64,000 bases of DNA, from the NCBI GenBank assembly GCA_907163375.1, contig CAJQUW010008657.1:372001-436000 (forward strand). The letters are read 5' to 3'. Position 1 is the first letter of the stretch. Each line of letters opens with the position of its first letter. Below the pieces are notes generated by a model, which saw only the letters and a list, made by a program, of their open reading frames with translations, was not told the DNA's origin and did not search any database. The position numbers were made by a program, and so were the translations under genes. This DNA comes from Prostheceraeus crozeri (taxonomy: Eukaryota > Platyhelminthes > Polycladida > Euryleptidae). Positions 1 to 8,778 of this stretch are shown one piece after another.

Positions 1-25
1 GTACTTATAAAATTACATAAAACAC

Positions 26-649
26 TTAACAAGTTGTAGAGGGAAACTGATATACACTCACATCGGCTAGAGTCTGATTTGTAGCAGTTATGAGCTGCTC
101 AATGTCTTTCATTAGATGTTTTGAAATTGGACAGCACATACAGCAGGGCTTTGAATGGAAAGTCTTTAAAATATTGGCATAGTATGCCCGCAAACTGATT
201 ACCTCAGAATGTCCTTGAGCAGCCACATTGATGCTTACTGATGGCGGTCCACTGAAAAAGTCCAGTTTGTATTTCTCACCCTTCTCGTCATAGTAGCTGG
301 AGGTGATCATGTCATGGAGACATGTGTTGAGTTTCCGTTGGATACTGCTGCACCAACAGCGAGAGTATTCCGGTACAATCTCCGTTTGAGCTAGTGGGCG
401 AAATACTGCATTGAGCCAAAATCTTGCAACTCGTGTAAGAGCGTTGTTCACGACTCTCATCAACATTCTCTGCACCACAACGTCCTCTCCGCAGCGGAAA
501 TACTTCACTATTTCCTCCATCAGATCCACCAAATCCGCTTTATAGCCAGTTATATTCACGGCAGAATAAAATATATTGCCGGTGAAGAGTTGACTTCGGT
601 AAATTATTGAAATGGGAATGTTGGTAGTGAACGACATGCTGATTGACAT
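26..649 (-). CDS. Unidentified 207-aa intronless protein
   Basis: This is a continuous 207-aa frame starting at the ATG at 649. I do not recognise the family. The protein is globular in composition, with no signal peptide, no clear membrane segment and no low complexity. A cysteine cluster (CCMCC) lies near residue 170, and two further cysteines (CWC) lie near residue 100. A TATA box (TATATAAGG, 704-696) stands about 32 bp before a possible initiator A at 672, which would give a leader of about 23 nt. The UBA-RING gene lies just upstream in the same orientation, about 110 bp away. The long uninterrupted frame, close promoter and tight spacing argue for a real gene. With the RING and Rab genes it could be part of a captured viral or retroposed segment (inference). 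It could also be one exon of a larger gene. Confidence 0.5.
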   Translation of the reverse strand: MSISMSFTTNIPISIIYRSQLFTGNIFYSAVNITGYKADLVDLMEEIVKYFRCGEDVVVQRMLMRVVNNALTRVARFWLNAVFRPLAQTEIVPEYSRCWCSSIQRKLNTCLHDMITSSYYDEKGEKYKLDFFSGPPSVSINVAAQGHSEVISLRAYYANILKTFHSKPCCMCCPISKHLMKDIEQLITATNQTLADVSVYQFPSTTC

Positions 650-695
650 TGTATTAGCCTCAAATTATGCTTGAAATAGAACGGTACAATGTCCT

Positions 696-704
696 CCTTA
701 TATA
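696..704 (-). promoter_or_regulatory. TATA box of the 207-aa gene
   Basis: The minus strand reads TATATAAGG. The first T lies 32 nt before an A in a TTTCAAG context at 672, and the ATG follows at 649. Spacing matches a classic RNA polymerase II TATA/initiator pair. Confidence 0.5.
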
Positions 705-759
705 GAAAAGTCAAACAAAGACACAATAGTGACCAATCACAGACCTGCATGATGACTCA

Positions 760-1269
760 TCATGCACGATATACAGTGACTGTTGAAGATATTTCTTCAT
801 CGCAAAGGGGACAAGATGAAGTTTCAAAGGGTACATAACATGTAGAACACATAACGCTATGAGAACATGGCAAAAAGAGAAGGGATCGTTCCTGTTTAAA
901 ACATTTAACGCAGTTCCGTTCACATAATAATTTAAATGTCTCTTCTTCTAATTTCCTTCTGAAGTCACTTTTATTGGGAGAACTTTTTATTAAAACACTG
1001 TCAGATGTCTCCTTCTTTCCATATCGTTCCAATTTGATCCTCCCAATTTCACTATCATTGCAGTGTAGCATGGAGAAATCCTCTATCCACCTACGATCGA
1101 AATTGTGATTCATAGCATGCTCATCTAGATCCATTAGTCGATCAACTAAATCACCAGCGTTGATATTTTCACTGAGATTTGTTACAGTTTCTATAGCTTT
1201 GAACGAATATCCAAGGTCTCTTGCGACAACCCACGACGTTGGGATACTAGTCATCATTATGTATGTCAT
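760..1269 (-). CDS. IAP-like UBA-RING protein without BIR domain
   Basis: About 169 aa, likely a small E3 ubiquitin ligase. The C-terminal 50 residues form a C3HC4 RING with spacing C-x2-C-x11-C-x-H-x3-C-x2-C-x8-C-x2-C. The motif FLPCSHSVMCSTC and a short tail ending VTVYRA resemble the RING that closes inhibitor-of-apoptosis proteins. Residues about 14-50 (LGYSFKAIETV, then DLVDRLMDLDE) resemble the UBA domain that precedes CARD/RING in cIAP proteins. No BIR repeat is present, so caspase binding is not implied. The start is uncertain. ATGs lie at 1269, 1257 and 1254, and a TATA box at 1292-1285 would place the start site near 1260, favouring the inner ATGs. RING and IAP-like genes are common in large DNA viruses of invertebrates as well as in hosts, so either origin is possible. 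Confidence 0.75.
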   Translation of the reverse strand: MTYIMMTSIPTSWVVARDLGYSFKAIETVTNLSENINAGDLVDRLMDLDEHAMNHNFDRRWIEDFSMLHCNDSEIGRIKLERYGKKETSDSVLIKSSPNKSDFRRKLEEETFKLLCERNCVKCFKQERSLLFLPCSHSVMCSTCYVPFETSSCPLCDEEISSTVTVYRA

Positions 1270-1284
1270 CAAACAACTATCTCA

Positions 1285-1292
1285 TATTTATA
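1285..1292 (-). promoter_or_regulatory. TATA box of the UBA-RING gene
   Basis: The minus strand reads TATAAATA. A position 32 nt downstream falls at A1260, directly before the ATGs at 1257 and 1254, so the leader would be very short. The ATG at 1269 would lie upstream of that start site. Confidence 0.45.
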
Positions 1293-2688
1293 GCTTAGTT
1301 TGTCTACGTAAAAGAAAAATCAATGTGTCATCTTGATTACAATGGTTTCAATAGTCACAATAGTCGCAATTGAGCAAACCCATTCAAAATCAAACAACGG
1401 ACGTCTATCGGTACGTACCCAAGTGCTCAGAACCAAACTACACAAGTTCGATCATAGACGTTCCGAAACACAGTGTACTCAACTGAGTGTACCAAACACA
1501 TGTACCTATCTAGTAAAACAGATCTAATACAAGTTCCTATTCATAACACTGAATTATACATGTACCTATCCATGTACCTATCGATAACTAAATTATACAT
1601 GTACCTATCCATGTACGTATTGATAACACTAAATTTTACATGTACCTATCCATGTACCTATCCCTGGCAAGTAGGGCACAGTTTTCACTACTTACGTGAA
1701 GCAGATAGAATACTGTTTTAAGACATGGAGTCATGGCGATAGCAGTTCTGTATATTTGATCCTGATATCATGTGATAATTCAGTTTCTTTAAAATGTTCT
1801 TTACAATTTTTAAGGGTATAGACCTATATGTCAATTTCTCTGTTGCCACCGTCATTATGGTGAAAGACCACTAACATGGTGGCTCTGGTTCATTCATATA
1901 AGTGAACTCTTGAGGGTGAGAGATCATTTCAATTGTGGTAGTCCAAGATCAGAAAAGCAGACAGCTTTGTTTGATATTTTAGCTGTTGATTGTCCATTCT
2001 GTGCACCCCTTTTGTTCGTTCTCTGATTTTGTCTGTGACAAATGGTTGTTCAATATGGCTGTTATTTTGGCTGTGCATAGCTAGCAATGTACATGTATTA
2101 GTCAAGAAGTGCACACTTCTAGTAGTTTCAGGTTCAACCTCGTTCTCTGCCAACTTCAAGTTAGCTCCCAAATCGAAGGCGCCACCTGCTACATGTACAT
2201 TTTCCTGTAGTATATCTAGTGATTTTATGAATAATCATTTTTAGCAATTTTTCTCGCTCTTCCTGCTTCACTGTGCTCTCAACGCTGCTTCCGATCCCGC
2301 AACATGTCTATAATATTCTTTCCGGATTAGAATAATTCATTCTATTACATATTTAAGAATCAAAAGTCATGTTCTTACACAGAGTGACACACACGTCATT
2401 TGCGAACACTTGTTCATCGCAGCCTTAGCATTGTGCATATAAACAATAGATTTAATTCATAACAATGGCAGACAGATCCGGTCAAGATGTATTTAACGCA
2501 GCTAGGAATAGTTTGGATGCTTCAAACTCTTTACTTATTTTATAACAGGACATGATTCACAAGGCTGTGTTTGTGTCAACATACTTCTGCGTTTCCAATT
2601 AGAACGTCATTGTTAAATACGTGTCGTACATTGTTGACAATGGTTTCACCGTCCACTTACCTTATATAGCATCATCAGTCATCATACT
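1293..2688. other. Intergenic region between divergent UBA-RING and Rab genes
   Basis: No convincing coding frame is present. The segment holds the TACATGTACC tandem repeat described separately. A second TATA-like TATAAA at 2438-2443 is followed by only a 26-codon frame at 2465. Confidence 0.5.
1545..1667 (+). repeat. Short tandem repeat of about 45-bp unit
   Basis: About three imperfect copies of a unit containing AACTAAATTATACATGTACC followed by TATCCATGTACCTATC. Copies differ by point changes and small indels. It shares the TACATGTA word seen throughout the window. Confidence 0.7.
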
Positions 2689-2723
2689 TATAAAGCTGCG
2701 CGAATTTACTGACGAGCTTCAGT
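2689..2723 (+). promoter_or_regulatory. TATA box and initiator of the Rab-like gene
   Basis: TATAAAG starts at 2689 and a TTCAGT initiator places A+1 at 2721, exactly 32 nt downstream. The ATG follows at 2771, giving a leader of about 50 nt. This is the cleanest core promoter in the window. No downstream promoter element was seen at +28. Confidence 0.65.
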
Positions 2724-2770
2724 GACTTACCTGGTCTTATCAGTTAAACAAAACAGTTTGTGGTGAGCAC

Positions 2771-3391
2771 ATGGCATACTACGACTATGATTACGTTTTC
2801 AAGATTGTTTTAGTTGGAGAGTCTGGTGTCGGAAAAACTTCTTTAGTTCAAAGATATATTGATAACCAATTTAAGCATGATCAAATGTCAACCATTGGCA
2901 TAGATTTTGCAATCAAGACAATCAAAGTACGAGGGAAATATGTAAAACTTCAAATATGGGACACTGCCGGGCAAGAACGTTTCAAAGTTGTTTCCCGACA
3001 ATTCTATCGAGGATCAAGTGCATTTGTCTTTGTGTATGCCATGAATAAACCTGAAACACTGTCGGCATTGTCTGAATGGATAAAAGAAGTGCACACTGTT
3101 TCCGATGGTTGTGAAAAGTTTTTCTTGGTCGGAAATAAGCATGACATCGCATCAGACGAAAAAGCTGGGAAGGATTTCGCTGATGGCAATGGAATGGGTT
3201 TCACCATGACTTCTGCAAAATCTGGATTCCAAGTGGAGAGTTTTATTGATAATCTTGCGCATGAATTGGTGGAGTCACTTGATGGGTACAAAGGCACAGT
3301 CAATGCAGAAGTCGCAACTCCAAATCCGACGTTTCCTTCAAAAAAGAAAATAAAAGTGAAGAAGGAATTTCGATGTTGTTCGTTGATGTAA
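2771..3391 (+). CDS. Divergent Rab-family small GTPase, intronless
   Basis: A complete 206-aa Rab-type GTPase, normal length for the family. G1 is GESGVGKT (residues 16-23), switch I holds STIGIDF (40-46), G3 is WDTAGQE (63-69) with the catalytic Gln at 68, G4 is NKHD (122-125) and G5 is TSAK (147-150). A polybasic stretch (KKKIKVKK) leads to the C-terminal CCSLM. That ending fits a CCXXX prenylation site and also reads as a CaaX box (CSLM). The protein probably acts on membrane traffic as a lipid-anchored switch. Oddities are FVYAMN where Rabs usually have VYDIT/VYDVT, a shortened G4-G5 segment, and the absence of introns. The subfamily cannot be assigned by eye. It could be a retrogene, a lineage-specific Rab or a virus-captured gene. 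Confidence 0.9.
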   Translation: MAYYDYDYVFKIVLVGESGVGKTSLVQRYIDNQFKHDQMSTIGIDFAIKTIKVRGKYVKLQIWDTAGQERFKVVSRQFYRGSSAFVFVYAMNKPETLSALSEWIKEVHTVSDGCEKFFLVGNKHDIASDEKAGKDFADGNGMGFTMTSAKSGFQVESFIDNLAHELVESLDGYKGTVNAEVATPNPTFPSKKKIKVKKEFRCCSLM

Positions 3392-4539
3392 ATCAAAATT
3401 AGACAATAAGAAAATGTCTTGGCATTCTCCAGCAATGTCTTGAGCAATATGTTGCAAAAGCCAGAACTTTGATTTATGTGATAATTGCCCATCACAAAGA
3501 ACTGTCAGTATTAGAGCTTTTCTCTTCATCACTGAATTACGTCTGACTTGGATTGCATGCTTTTCACAGTATTTTCACCATTGTAATCACAGTTGATAGA
3601 TTTTTATTTGATCATTTTGGAATCAGTTTCCAAAGGTTATTTTCGGTTGTCACTGTTTGAATGTGACCGGTGTGCTGTCGAACAATATTGAAAGTTGAGG
3701 AATTAGACATGATGTCAATTGAAGCAGTTTCTGAAACATGTTCGACCAGAAACTCACCAGCTTCTTGCTGGTGCTAGTGTTTCTAAATACCGATGTATAT
3801 TTCACAGCTTACGAACGTTTCAGTTATTTTGCAGTTTTTTTTATATAAAGTGTCTTTGCAAGGCAAAATTTATGTTATACTTTTATAAATTGTTGAAGTT
3901 ACTTTTTAAATATCATTTTTGCTTTTCAAGACTCACGGATGATTCAGGAAAGCATTAAATCAGTGCATTTTACATGTAAAAATTGAATGATTGCAGTATC
4001 ATTTTGTATGTCACTTTCAGGAAAAGGTCTATATTCTATAATTCTCATGGTTATTTAAAACTAACATTTAAAACCATGCACAGCTGTGCATTATTATAGC
4101 AGCTCATAAATATATTTAAATCAAATTGATTATCATTATCATTTTAAGCCTCTGTATATTTGCACCTCACATCTTAGCGTTAGCGCATTAAATTAGAGCC
4201 CAAACGTCGCGTAATTTGACAGTCTGGAGGATCATAATCAAAACAACTTTTTAAAAGATAGGGCCTACATATTATTTATGTTTATGAGAATAATCAACAA
4301 CGACTGATTGTGCAAGCTAAAGATTAAAGAATCAGTGTTAAAGTACAAAATGGAATTATAAAAGCCAGAAATTATCAAATCCTTAAGTGGAATGTGGCAC
4401 ATAACATTTAGAAGAAAAGGAAAACGGTGCCAAAAGCGATCAGGCGAATGCCATTGCAGATGACCATATGGAACCACATGGATTGCATATGAATTCATAA
4501 GATATTCATCTATATTCATCTATGAATGCATATAGGGTA
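3392..4539. other. Gene-free region after the Rab-like gene
   Basis: AT-rich sequence with only short frames. No canonical AATAAA was seen close behind the Rab stop codon. The segment ends at the TA target site of the pogo-like transposon. Confidence 0.5.
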
Positions 4540-4544
4540 TTTTG

Positions 4545-4796
4545 TTCCAAAGTCGCCCACTTCGGCAATGTGTTTTTCAACGACCGTGTGCTCGTAATAG
4601 AATGCTGATATATGTGCGATTTCAGCCTCATCATTTCCAAATAATCCAATTAACAACAATATGACAACGAACTCTCTGTCAGACATTTAAATTTTGCTCC
4701 ACACATGGTTTAAGCACGGTACAAAATTTAACTTGATTTTGTGCAAACTCGCCCATGCTTGATAAAGTCGCCCACAAACTCAGGTAAACTCGCCCA
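4545..4796 (+). repeat. Left-end TCGCCCA subterminal repeats (4 copies)
   Basis: Four copies of a 12-bp motif AAA(C/G)TCGCCCAC lie at the left end: within the TIR near 4548-4560, and at 4745-4755, 4764-4775 and 4786-4796, all in the same orientation. They are plausible transposase-binding sites (inference). Confidence 0.8.
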
Positions 4797-5256
4797 ATAA
4801 TGTAGCTCTACATATAGAACAGCTTTAAGTCTATCCCTCTATAGGATATGGTCTATTAAGATATTGTTAACCTTCTTAGCCTGTGACAGCCATCAATAAG
4901 ATCACTTAAGTAAGAATTAATTATGCTACAACAAGGCCTACTCCTATCTTGAAATAATTAGCTAATCATAATTTCCCACCAGATTCGTTCTACACAGTCT
5001 ATTTCTATGTTACCTATGATTTTTGCTTATTAACTCTAGGGCTTTAATCTCAGTACTTTCACCTATAGATTCATAGGCGTTTAAAAATATCGGAAACATA
5101 TTCCACTGCAGTCTGATCGATACAGGCCTACATTCTGGAAATTTATGGATTTTTTTCATTGAAGCCTAGATCAAACCCAAAATGAAATGCAACAAAAACT
5201 AGTCAATTCATATAAAATTTGAATTCCACATCCCAATTTAGCATTGAAATTATCAG

Positions 5257-5476
5257 TCAGCAAAAGTCGCAAACGAATTTTTCCTTTGCCTTTTCATATC
5301 CGGTGCAAAGAATGTGAGCCCACTCCTCACATTTGCTACATTGGATCCATTGTTCCCCGCGTTTCGAAGAAGACCATGATTCTTCGCAGTATAAACACGA
5401 CGATTCATGTCCATTTGCTTTCTTCTTAACCTTCCTACGCTTCTTCGAACGATAGCGATAAACTGAAAGAATTGCA
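5257..5476 (-). pseudogene. Transposase last exon: PHD-like zinc finger
   Basis: The exon begins after a polypyrimidine/AG acceptor (TTCTTTCAG). It encodes a basic stretch (RSKKRRKVKKK), then a Cys/His finger CLYC...WIQCSKC...WAHILC...FVCDFC and a stop. This arrangement is known at the C-terminus of many invertebrate Tigger/jerky-like transposases. Joining the exon to a GTAAGT donor near 5872 keeps the frame, so an intron of about 395 bp is well supported. The finger itself looks intact. Confidence 0.75.
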
Positions 5477-5872
5477 TATTTTCTGTAGTGCAATTACATA
5501 GCATTCAGAACATGCTGCAAACTTCGATAACTAAGCTAAGCCCCTAAGACTTGCGACTTATTGAAGACATGCACCAATGGTAGGCACAACATATTGCTCG
5601 AATAAAAGAGATTGTGCATGATTTAAAATGTCTAAGGATATGCATAAGTAAGTCGAAGGTGAAAAAATAGACCTATTCATAGCCTATTTATTATCTAAGT
5701 GTCTTGTTTAGGCTTCTGTCTAAATGTTAGACTAATAGAGATGAAAGTTTTCTGTAAACTTGTGTCCATGAAAGTATATCACTAATAAGTATACATGGAT
5801 CTGAATAAGAATCTCAAATATCTAAATACAAACCCCAAATGGTCCCCTAATTATTTTTTAACTGAACTTACC

Positions 5873-6485
5873 ATCCTCTTTTTGTTTCCTCTGGCTCAAC
5901 TCATTGATGTAAGTTTTATTTGTCAGATGAAATGGTATTCGCTTCCTTTTGATTTCTTTCTTCCTGATCCTCTTAGGAGTTGGACATGAGTTCCAAAAGC
6001 TGCACTGAGGAAGATCTTGGTTGTCAGAGGGATCGTTGTTGCCGATCGATGGAATCTACGACATAATCTACATAATTTTGCTTCATCGACTAGAAGCTCT
6101 TCGGCTGGGGTCAGTGTCGACTGTGAGTTTTCTTCATTGACTGGAAGCTCTAAAGGAATCTCTTCGGCTTGCGTCAGTGTCGACTGGTCATTTTCGTCTT
6201 TATCTACAGGCACATTTTCTTTTTCTGTGATGTTACTTGGAAGGAATGCGTCAGCAGGTATTTTTGACATTTTCAACGGGAAAATACCTGTACGTTTGAA
6301 AGACGAAATCACTACGTTTTTTTCAAATGCTTTGTTTGATGTTTTGGTAATCAAATTTAGAAGTTCAATCTTGGACAGTGACCGGCCTCCATTTTCTCGG
6401 ACTAATTGAAGTCTAATAGATCGCCATCCACGCTTCATTGTTGCGAAGACATCCTTATCCAAAGGTTGCAAATACTGAGAAGTGT
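5873..6485 (-). pseudogene. Transposase C-terminal half of DDE domain and acidic linker
   Basis: This part starts with YLQPLDKDVFATMKRGWR, which carries the third catalytic Asp (the LQPLD motif of pogo/Tigger enzymes). It continues through about 180 aa with an acidic linker containing two similar STLT-x-AEE segments. Near 6000 the reading shifts by one frame; the shifted frame is lysine/arginine-rich and runs to a GTAAGT splice donor (about 5872-5867). The upstream boundary is the target duplication of the hAT insertion at 6486-6493. Confidence 0.75.
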
Positions 6486-6493
6486 GTGGGGGT

Positions 6494-7502
6494 TAGTGAT
6501 GCAAATGGAAAATTTTCCAGAAAATTTAGAAATTTGTTTTTTGGTGATTGACGTTTTTTCCTTTGTTTTGGAGACTTATTATAGTCGCTTGAAAAGACTA
6601 TGCAATATTCAAAGACTGAAAACTTCTCTATCTTCCCTGCATGTTAACTTTTGGAGCCAACTGCACCTTTTCCATGTCTATTTCAGATCTTTCCAAATGA
6701 ATTTCAGACATAAGATATGGATTTCAGATTTCTCTAGCTGAATTTCAGATATCTGTCAGATGCTCAACTTTGAAATGATCTTAAATTCAACTGGAAATCT
6801 CCAATTCATCTGGATCATATCTGAAATTCATTTGGGCAGACCTGAAATCGATTTGGAACTATCTGAACCATCTGAACTAGAAATGGAGGATGTGTATCCT
6901 CAGCGAAGATGTCGGACAATAGGCCAGAAGTTTGAAGCTATCATAGATATTCTTTTATCGTCACAGATATCTTTAGTGACCAAATATCTCACGAGTCTAC
7001 AGTCGTTATATCTTCCAATATGGTCGCTCATGAATGCAGCGTGGACTGTGTACTTATGCTTCATTTGTTCATCAACACATGAAGAATTTGTATCACTGTG
7101 ATCAACGCTGCATAATAAAGCTTAACTTTCAAGCTAATAATTAGCAAACCCCAAAATGAAGTATATTTCTTTTGCTCCAGATCTTTCACATTGGATGAAA
7201 TTATACCCCTATTGTAAAGCAAGATTTACGTTATCGCAAACGGTGTCTGTATGATAATCAAAAATGCTAACAAAATGGCACAATTGCCACTGGCAGCAAA
7301 GGAATGTTCAAAAATCCGCGAACGGAACTCGTATTGCTACGATCGCTTTAATCGAAATAATGATGATGTTAAGAGTTTTAGACCCAATTTATTGGTCCGT
7401 AGCTGCCTCGGCAGTGGAAGTGCTCAAATTATAATAGGCCTATCAAAAAAAATCAAAATTTTCCATAATTTTCCATAATTTTCCGGAAAATTTTCATCAC
7501 TA
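6494..7502. mobile_element. hAT-type non-autonomous element nested in the pogo-like transposon
   Basis: Both ends carry the inverted repeat TAGTGATG followed by AT-rich GGAAAATTTTCC blocks. The 1009-bp element is flanked by an identical 8-bp duplication GTGGGGGT (6486-6493 and 7503-7510). An 8-bp duplication with TAGTGATG termini is typical of hAT elements. No transposase was recognised inside. The middle is rich in palindromic-looking words such as GAAATCCATATCTGAAATTC-like segments (6690-6880). Its insertion interrupts the transposase DDE domain exactly, so it is younger than the host element. Confidence 0.85.
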
Positions 7503-7510
7503 GTGGGGGT

Positions 7511-7849
7511 AGACACCAACCAAACCTCGATATTCTGTGAGTGAAGAGAAACGATAAAGTCATAGTTGAGGGAATGGGTTGAATGTCCATCCAGTAGCAG
7601 TAAAACAGTTTTCTCTTTATCTATGTCCCCATATCTTCGCTTCGTTTGAATGAACTCAGCAAATTTTCTTCCGAATTCAACCATCAGTTCAGATATTATC
7701 CAACCCTTCTCGCTGCATCGAATGTAGCCACCAGGTGGAGCATATTCTACCCATTCTTTTCTAACAATCTTTCCTTTGAATCTTATCAACATCGGAGAGC
7801 GATCTCCATTCGCATTAACGGCAGTATCGGGAAGACTTTGTCTTCCCAC
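7511..7849 (-). pseudogene. Transposase DDE core, central part
   Basis: The protein contains MLIRFKGKIV, a GGYIRCSEKGWI segment and LLLLDGHSTH, the second catalytic Asp motif of pogo/Tigger transposases. It then runs into the hAT target site within the segment that should lead to PPHTSQYLQPLD. It begins at TAVNANGD, a point normally well inside the catalytic domain. The preceding 150-200 residues with the first Asp are absent by comparison with the family. Confidence 0.8.
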
Positions 7850-8063
7850 TTATTCTATCTCGCAATGTAGTTCTCGGAACATTCCATCGACGTGATATCA
7901 TGCGAACAGGTGAAGCGTCAACCTCGGTTCGAGTATTGTAATAACTTTCTAAGGCTCTTTCCATATCGGGATCCCACTTGTTTAACTTAGATGCCTTACA
8001 GCTACCCGTTCTGGCCATCTTCTTTTTTTGTAGACGATTTGATTTTCGTCCAGGTGAAGACAT
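7815..8063 (-). pseudogene. Transposase N-terminal psq-type HTH
   Basis: An 82-aa frame opening MSSPGRKSNR. A DNA-binding helix-turn-helix follows: WDPDMERALESYY...ISRRWNVPRTTLRDRISGK, matching the pipsqueak/CENP-B N-terminal pattern. The frame ends shortly after the HTH and overlaps the DDE-core frame by 35 nt in another phase. That marks an internal deletion joining HTH directly to the core. Confidence 0.8.
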
Positions 8064-8269
8064 GTCTACAAAAAATTACTGCATATATATTCCCATCTAA
8101 TTGGGCCTATATCCTATCTATGTTGAAGGTTTGTGGACCAAATCGCAAATAAATACTGTACATTTATGCAATTTCTGTATATAGAATTGACGGATTATGA
8201 CCACATAAGATAATGGATAGGTCTGATAGCAAAATCGGATACGATTTGAAGTTTTTCAAAAGTTAGGGT

Positions 8270-8705
8270 AAATTCGCCCACATAAATCAAGCTGGGCGAC
8301 TTTATCTAATTGTTCTTATTCTATAAAACGGTTGACATTTTGTCGCATGAACGAATACTAAATGAAATAGTAACTTTCATTGTTTTAATAGAGCTTTGTG
8401 ATGATGTGTTCTCATGATATTTACGTTGAAATGTTTCTGACTATCCTTATCAACTGCTAGAGCGACAAGTTAAGCAAAAAACGCCAACTCACTTAGATGA
8501 CGTGCAACTAACCGGGATTTCACACACGAAATGAATAAGGCAATCGTCTGATGAAATGATACAGCCAACTTTGATTGGCCGATCGAATAGCAAATAGGAA
8601 GCGCCAATCTTGAGGAACGCAATCCTGACGGCTGCAAATGTAGCGGTTTCTCACCGTAGGAAAGCAGTTTACGTAGGTGGGCGAGTTTCTCCGGTGGGCG
8701 AGTTT
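8270..8705 (-). repeat. Right-end TCGCCCA subterminal repeats (4 copies)
   Basis: Copies lie at 8270-8281 (plus orientation, one base changed), 8293-8303, 8677-8688 and 8694-8705 (minus orientation, the last inside the TIR). With four at the left end this gives a symmetric set of eight. Confidence 0.8.
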
Positions 8706-8714
8706 GGAACAAAA

Positions 8715-8776
<62 letters not shown>
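8715..8776. repeat. (TA)n microsatellite at transposon right end
   Basis: About 30 TA dinucleotides directly abut the right TIR, after a single C interruption. The TA target duplication may have seeded it, or the element jumped into it. Confidence 0.9.

Positions 8777-8778
<2 letters not shown>

Larger units (their letters stand above)
4540..8714 (-). mobile_element. pogo/Tigger-like DNA transposon, 4.2 kb, with nested insertion
   Basis: The ends are 21-bp terminal inverted repeats (left TTTTGTTCCAAAGTCGCCCA..., 4540-4560; right 8694-8714) matching at 20 of 21 positions and flanked by TA at 4538-4539 and 8715-8716, the usual Tc1/mariner/pogo target duplication. The transposase reads on the minus strand from 8063 down to 5257. 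It has an N-terminal psq-type helix-turn-helix, a DDE core, and a C-terminal PHD-like zinc finger behind an intron. The element is dead: the segment between HTH and DDE core, holding the first catalytic Asp, is deleted, frames are shifted, and a hAT-type element occupies 6494-7502. Removing that insertion leaves about 3.2 kb. Confidence 0.9.

Noticed and set aside
2438-2542. TATAAA followed by a 26-codon frame starting at 2465
   Set aside because: The frame is too short, the spacing to a start site is poor, and the Rab promoter downstream is much better.
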